This document shows, one piece after another, positions 58,861-64,000 of a DNA stretch of 64,000 nt. Below the pieces are notes generated by a model. It was not told the origin of the DNA and did no database searches. It was given only the letters and a program-made list of their open reading frames with translations. Location of the stretch: NCBI GenBank assembly GCA_001692895.1, contig KV748252.1, forward strand, positions 62,001 through 126,000. Reading direction: 5' to 3'. Position 1 is the stretch's first letter. The number at the start of each line of letters is the position of its first letter. The stretch comes from Cenococcum geophilum 1.58. Its lineage: Eukaryota; Ascomycota; Dothideomycetes; Gloniales; Gloniaceae. The position numbers were made by a program, and so were the translations under genes.

Positions 58861-58865
58861 CTTTG

Positions 58866-61064
58866 CCTAGAAAGAAAGCCTCTATTTCCTAATACAGCGA
58901 CACTAAAACAAATTTTACTAATATAATATTCTCTACTTATAGTACCCCTATAAGCCTATACTAATAGCCTTATTAATTATAAAGTATATATATAGCTACT
59001 TTTAGTTTATATAGAAGCTAGAATCCTTAGGGGTAAATATATTGATTTTATATAACTATTATAATATACCTCCTATATAGTAAGGATATACTATTTCCCT
59101 AAGTCTAGATTATCTAGTAGGGGCCTTATAAGATAGTAGTTTATATTTCTATAGCTATACTATATAATAGTTAAGTAGCGGACCTCTAGTAAGGGTCCTT
59201 TACTACTTCTTCTTCTTTCTTTACTTTTTTTATTTCTACTTTCTTTAATATATTTTAAATTTCTATATCCTATATCTACTCTTTAGCTATTACTTATTTT
59301 ATATAGAGCTTTCTATTTCTATATTTTATATTTTTTTTAGTCCTTTTATATCTAAATCTATTATTATCTTAAGTTTTTCCCTTATTTTACTAGTTAGCTA
59401 TATATCCCTTATAGGCTAGCTATATATATTATATTTACTATATTAAGTCTAACTCTTAATTATCCTAGTTTTAAGCCTACTATAGCTATCTATAGAGGTC
59501 TTCCTATAGGGTATCTTCTCCTTTATATCCTAATATAGTCTTCTTTTTCTTACGCCTTATATATACTTTAGTAGTAGTTTATATATTTTATTTAGTCTTA
59601 ATTTATATAGTGTTTTATATTATAGGGGCCTATATAGTAGCTATAGTATATCTATACTATATATATAGATTAGGCATATCCCTATTATATATAATAATAG
59701 TGTTATTTTAGGCGTAGTCTATAGTTATAGAGCCTTATATTATATATAAGGCTATTTATAATTATTTCTTTTAAATAAGGAGTTTTTATATTTTTAGTAT
59801 ATAGGTGCTATAATAGCTCTATGCTTAGGGCCTATACGCTAAACTATTAAAATATATCTTTTATATTAAGAACGTTAAGTTTCTAAACTTTACTATTATC
59901 CCTAATGGTATTATAATAGACTTTACCCATATAAAAGCTATTAAGAAATAGCCTAAGCATAAGTCCTATAGGGATATTTAGGTCTTTTTTAACTTCGCTA
60001 ACTTTTATAAGCGATTTATTTAGAACTACTTAGATACTAAATACCCCCTATACTTATATCTTATATAGGCGCATCGCGACCTAATATTAGATAGGAAGAA
60101 AAATAAGTAGAAGCGTAAGTTAAAAGGGCTTACTAAATAGTATTAATTTTAGTCCTAGCCTAATAACGCTTAGTAGGCGTTTTATAAACTACGCGCTACG
60201 TTTATATAAGCTCTATTACCCCGCCACCTTAACTTAAATCTACCCCTAATAGTAATTACTAACACTTTTAACTATACTTATATTAGTATACTTCTATAGC
60301 CTTTTAGGTAGAGAAACTAACTCTACTAGTATCTAATTACTTATTATAGTTAGAAGCTTACTAGCCTAAAAGTATAATATAATACGTATAATAAGGAACT
60401 ACTTACTATAGTATAATGCTTTAAGATATAGCCCTACTACTGTGACGGCGCTGGGGCGCGTCACCTAGTTAGGGGTTCGCTTAGGACTTGGCATGTGTAT
60501 ATGGACGTGGCCTTACCACCTTCTCTTGCTCCTTAGCTTAATATCTTTATAATACAGCATTCGTTCGCTTCTTCTTGCAAGCATTTATTCAAGTCTCTGT
60601 GGAGACATTTGTTTGATAGTTCGAGCCGTTATAACTACCTTAAATACGCTATATATATAATGCGCGTACTCTACAATTATAATAATCTTAGGTACTTTAT
60701 AACTATTAAGAGCTTATCTATTACTAGGCCTAATACGCTAAAAAAAACTAGCTAAGTTTAATTTTAAGATTAAATATAAGCTAGGTAAAGTAAATCCCGC
60801 TAATATACTATCTTAGCACCTATATTATACTAAAGGCTTTAAAAATAGTAGTAGGATAATAGTCTTTAATACTATACTACCTATATTATAGTAAAAGTTA
60901 CGGGTTATAGGCCTTATAGACGGCCCTAGTACTGCTATACTAAATTAGTAAGTAGTATATATATAGTATATAAGCGACACTTATAAATATAGCGCTAGCG
61001 GATTAGAGTGTCCTATTATTCTTACTAAGACCTCTTTAACCGGCCTAATAGCGTTTAACCTTAG
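58866..61064 (+). pseudogene. Gypsy RT/RNase H remnant
   Basis: From about 59850 the plus strand reads as gypsy RT and RNase H: VKFLNFTIIPNGIIIDFTHI, AIKK.PKHKSYRDI, VFFNFANFYKRFI near 59985, then YNTYNKELLTIV near 60390. After an inserted solo LTR it continues with VLYNYNNLRYFITIKSLSI near 60665-60720. The stretch 58866-59800 is extremely AT-rich with no motif that I can read. An LTR interrupts it at 61065. Confidence 0.8.
60441..60633 (+). repeat. Solo LTR inside the gypsy RNase H region
   Basis: 193 bp, TGTGACGGCGCTGG through CCGTTATA (a mutated ..ACA end), with an exact ACTAC duplication at 60436-60440 and 60634-60638. Removing it restores the frame PYYLKYA. GC-richer than its host, and unlike the other LTRs in the window. 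Confidence 0.85.
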
Positions 61065-61466
61065 TGTTACGAACCTTATATTAGCAGTAGTAGCACTACT
61101 AAGGAGAGATATAAACGGGTTAGTTAAGATAGTATAGAAGGCGCTAAAACTAATTAAGCTATAGGATAAAGGGTAGCTAAGTTACGTAGCTAGTTATATT
61201 ATAAGTTGGGAACGTAGGAATGTAGGAATATAGGAACGTGACATACTAACATTCTAACGTACTAACGTACTTAGTACATTTCTTAGGCGTAGTATTATAT
61301 ATTTAAAGGACCTTAATCTCTACCTAGATAGTTCTCTTTTTATAGTAAATCTTAGAATATAATTAGAGTTAATCTATTAGGCAACTACTCTACTAGTTAT
61401 TATTACATTGTTAACTTATTCTTACCTATATACCTAGCCCATTAATAAGTTTACTGTATTATAACC
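61065..61466 (+). repeat. Gypsy solo LTR, second copy of the 3253 family
   Basis: Starts TGTTACGAACC and matches 3253-3659. No polypurine tract precedes it and no primer site follows, so it is a solo LTR. Flanks CTTAG and CCTAG look like a target duplication with one C-to-T change. An internal stretch near 61205-61260 has an ACGTACTAACGTACT-type local repeat not present in the first copy. Confidence 0.78.
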
Positions 61467-61786
61467 TAGCAAGTTACCTATATATTATATATTACTTTAC
61501 TAACACTAGTTTTACGTAGAGTTTTATACCATAGTAAGATGTAGTAGTAGCTACTTTAGCCGAAATAGCGTTTATAGAATACCTCCCTAAGTTACTAGTT
61601 AATTTTATTTATAGAGTATAAAAAAGGAATACCTTTATACGCTCTATATATAATTAGTTAACCTTAAGGTAAGTTTTTACTAGTAAAAAGAACTTCTAAG
61701 GTAAAATAATAAGGTCTAGGTACTAAATTATATACTACTATAATAGAAGATCTTTAAGCGGAATTATAACGACCCTATAGGCGGCT
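61467..61786. other. AT-rich mutated DNA
   Basis: Probably the continuation of the gypsy remnant after RNase H, with a few protein-like stretches but no diagnostic motif. Confidence 0.4.
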
Positions 61787-62215
61787 ACTATAGATTTAAC
61801 CATATATATAAGGTAATCGCGCGGAAGTATGCTTAGAATAGCCTTATTAAGGATCTCTATAAATACCTAGATAAATATAATACCCACTAACGCTATAAAT
61901 CGCGCCGCTATAAACCCTATAGTAAGCTATAGCCTCTTTAGGTCCCTACCTAAGCCTAGTAGTATTATTTGCTTAAGACCCTCGACTATTTAATTATAAG
62001 ATCCTCGCGTTATTCCCTTCTCTTCTTTACGTAACGTCTTGTTCTTTGCAAGAGCTATATTCCTTAATATAGATAGAATTTATATTAGGGATTTATATAA
62101 AATCCACCTGTAAAGTTTCGTTTATTTTAATATCTACCTCCTATAAACAGAATCCACCTCCTGCCGATTGAGGGTTAATAGCTTTATATAGCCTAACGCT
62201 AATCTATAATAATTC
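61787..62215. repeat. About 430-bp dispersed repeat, copy 2
   Basis: Same orientation as and near-identical to 5555-6010. See copy 1 for the minus-strand frame. Confidence 0.75.
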
Positions 62216-62262
62216 TAGCTTAAAGCTAGGCTCTATAATTAATTTCCCTAGCTGCTAAAGTT

Positions 62263-64000
62263 CAGTCTTGCGGTCGATACCCGATACCCCCGATACGTAT
62301 CGCCGATACCTCCGTATCCCGATACGGCCTAGTATCCGATATGTATTGCCGATACTCATACAAAGTCTTGGCATTTATATAAATATCCAAAATTTTACTT
62401 ATACGAAGCTATAATGGCTAATTAGAATTCTATTCTTTTATCTAATAACTCTAAAACTCTTAATTCTCTTAATAGAAATACTAATACTGTTCTCTTTAGT
62501 GGTAATACTAATACTGCATTAGCCTTAGTATCTTATACAATACCTAAACTTACTTCTTTAATCCATAAACATGCTCGTCTTACAGATGACGATAAACGTC
62601 GTATAAAGAAGGGTTACTATTTCTATAAATACTGCAAGCCTTTAGATCCTAAAGGGTATTATCCTTCAACGCGTGGCCTTAAACTACACCTTAAAAGGGA
62701 GCACGATATCAACTGGACAACAGCTAAGAATAAGTCTCGTATAACATTACGAGATCATACAAAGGATTTAGTGCAACAATTGTACAAAAGCCTTTTGGAA
62801 AAGGGGGGAATTAAGGGGCTTAAGGGTGAAGTTCTTTATCATATAGTAGAGAAAGACTTAATTAAACAAACGCTGGTTAATCTAATTGTCGTACAACGGC
62901 TCCCTTTTTCATGCTTTTATTAAAGCACTTAATCGAGAAGCTAATTAACCTACTATTATCCTAACATATCACTCAACAATTACAGAATAGATTTAACGTT
63001 ATTATATCGACAATTAGGATATCGTACGACGAGTACTTTAATCTGCAAAGACACCTATTTATCTTGCAGTTAATATCTAGACGTGTCCCAATTATGCTCT
63101 TCTTCTTAGCATCTATGCTAGCTTTCTTGATATTAATAATTACTATTATAATATCTTAATTGGCCTTCGTACGGTATAGAGTTAAAGTGGTAAGAATTAA
63201 TGGGAAGCACTTTAACCTGTTCTTAAGTTATACGGTATTTAAACAAAGATTGGAGCACTCGTTAGCAATAATACGGGATTAAATAATATTCTATGTCATA
63301 CGATATCTAAATAGCTCATCCTTACGCATAAGATTTCCTAGAACGCGTTATACTAAAGGATTTGTTGCTAGGGACACGTTATTAATCTAATTGTTTAAGC
63401 TTTCCTTTTTCCCTTAAAGAAGGATTAAAAGCTTATAGAGTTATATAACTAAGAAAATAAAGTAGAGTGGGAAAGAGATAAAGAAGAAGACGATAATAAC
63501 AAGGAGGAAGAGAATAAAGAAAATAAAGATATCGTACAATAGCTAGCTCCTATAAAGACACCACAAAAAAGAGGAAAGGGGAAAAGGAAGACGTAAGAAG
63601 TTAAGCCAGAAAGTATTATACGATAAGTAAATTAATTAACAAAGGCAACTTAATTAGCTAAACGAGGTCGAAATATATAAGCGATTTTAGGCCCATTAGA
63701 AAAGCTTTATAACCTTATTATTTATATTCGTTCCTCTATAAATTATACAATATAGTTTATAAGTAAAGCTAGACGTATAATTCCTCTTAATAATTATACA
63801 AGATAGAATAGCTAGTAGAAGATAATATTAGTGGCTCTTAATCCTAAAATTAGGACTAGATTAAGCCTCTATATTAAGGAATATCAAAAAAATATTTCTA
63901 AAGAAGATCTCTTATTAATAGAGGATTGGATATAGCTTTGTACAATATATAACTTCCTTAAAGCCTTCCATAATGCAACCCTTTTTATTAAAGGGAGTCG
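62263..64000 (+). mobile_element. hAT transposon, 5' part (runs off the window)
   Basis: A probable terminal end, CAGTCTTGCGGTCGATACCC, at 62263 is followed by a cluster of CCGATAC and related words to 62365, typical of hAT subterminal binding sites. The transposase frame starts at 62414. The matching right end lies outside the window, so the terminal repeat cannot be confirmed. Confidence 0.75.
62414..64000 (+). pseudogene. hAT-family transposase with BED-type zinc finger, incomplete
   Basis: From ATG 62414 the frame reads, after one TAG, through a BED-like zinc finger near 62600-62705 (YYFYKYCKP, then GLKLHLKREH). LVQQLYKSLLEKGG, VEKDLIKQTLVNLIV and a short PFSCF segment follow. Beyond about 62925 it is more mutated, with shifts and TAA or TAG. 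The diagnostic hAT region TR.NS...KIILVAL, then LLLIEDWI.LCTIYNFLKAFHNATL, lies near 63800-63985. The C-terminal dimerisation region is outside the window. The first 500 bases are clearly less mutated than the rest. Confidence 0.82.

Overview
This window looks like a repeat-rich, probably RIP-mutated (repeat-induced point mutation) region of a filamentous ascomycete (Pezizomycotina) genome. About 6 kb of ordinary, intron-containing gene sequence (roughly 29.1-35.2 kb) is embedded in about 58 kb of degraded transposable elements. Outside the island the DNA is rich in TA. Recognisable pol genes are broken by in-frame TAG and TAA codons where Trp or Gln is expected. Paired LTRs differ almost only by transitions, and catalytic Asp codons have become Asn. 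These are the marks RIP leaves. The gene models have 49-60 bp introns with GT..AG ends.

Layout. 0-13 kb: Ty3/gypsy chromovirus remnants (1-3659 and 6240-7560), an opposite-strand gag-like remnant, a long unidentified mutated reading frame (7570-9090), a solo LTR, and a mutated copy of a vacuolar Ca2+/H+ exchanger gene (10130-11700, minus). 13-28.5 kb: a gypsy 3' part carrying a minisatellite and split by a foldback MITE, which is itself split by copia element A (13699-19905). Then comes a pogo-like element split by copia element B (21105-27237), and a minus-strand gypsy 5' fragment with its LTR.

29.1-35.2 kb: two divergent host genes. One is a nine-exon amino-acid permease (minus), whose eighth intron holds a 166-bp hAT-type MITE. 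The other is a two-exon WD40-like gene (plus). A 252-bp MITE with perfect 52-bp ends lies between their 5' ends. A pogo-like element sits just after the WD40-like stop codon.

36.1-58.9 kb: one Ty1/copia element (LTRs 36111-36388 and 58584-58860, target duplication CTTTG) that has taken several later insertions: a complete 5979-bp gypsy chromovirus (37105-43083), copia element D (46496-52726), a LINE 3' end (53215-53759), and two oppositely oriented copies of an unusual unit built of three different minisatellites (about 44.0-45.4 kb and 55.7-57.1 kb). Removing these inserts restores the copia order gag-PR-IN-RT-RNase H. 58.9-64 kb: another gypsy remnant with two inserted LTRs, a repeat shared with 5.6-6.0 kb, and the 5' part of a hAT transposase gene that runs off the window.

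The two island genes are not an obvious pathway. They share a divergent intergenic region and may be co-regulated. No RNA genes, CRISPR arrays or plasmid or phage features were seen. The most unusual items are the mutated Ca2+/H+ exchanger copy, the two-copy three-satellite unit, the MITE held inside an intron, and the datable nesting order fixed by exact target-site duplications.
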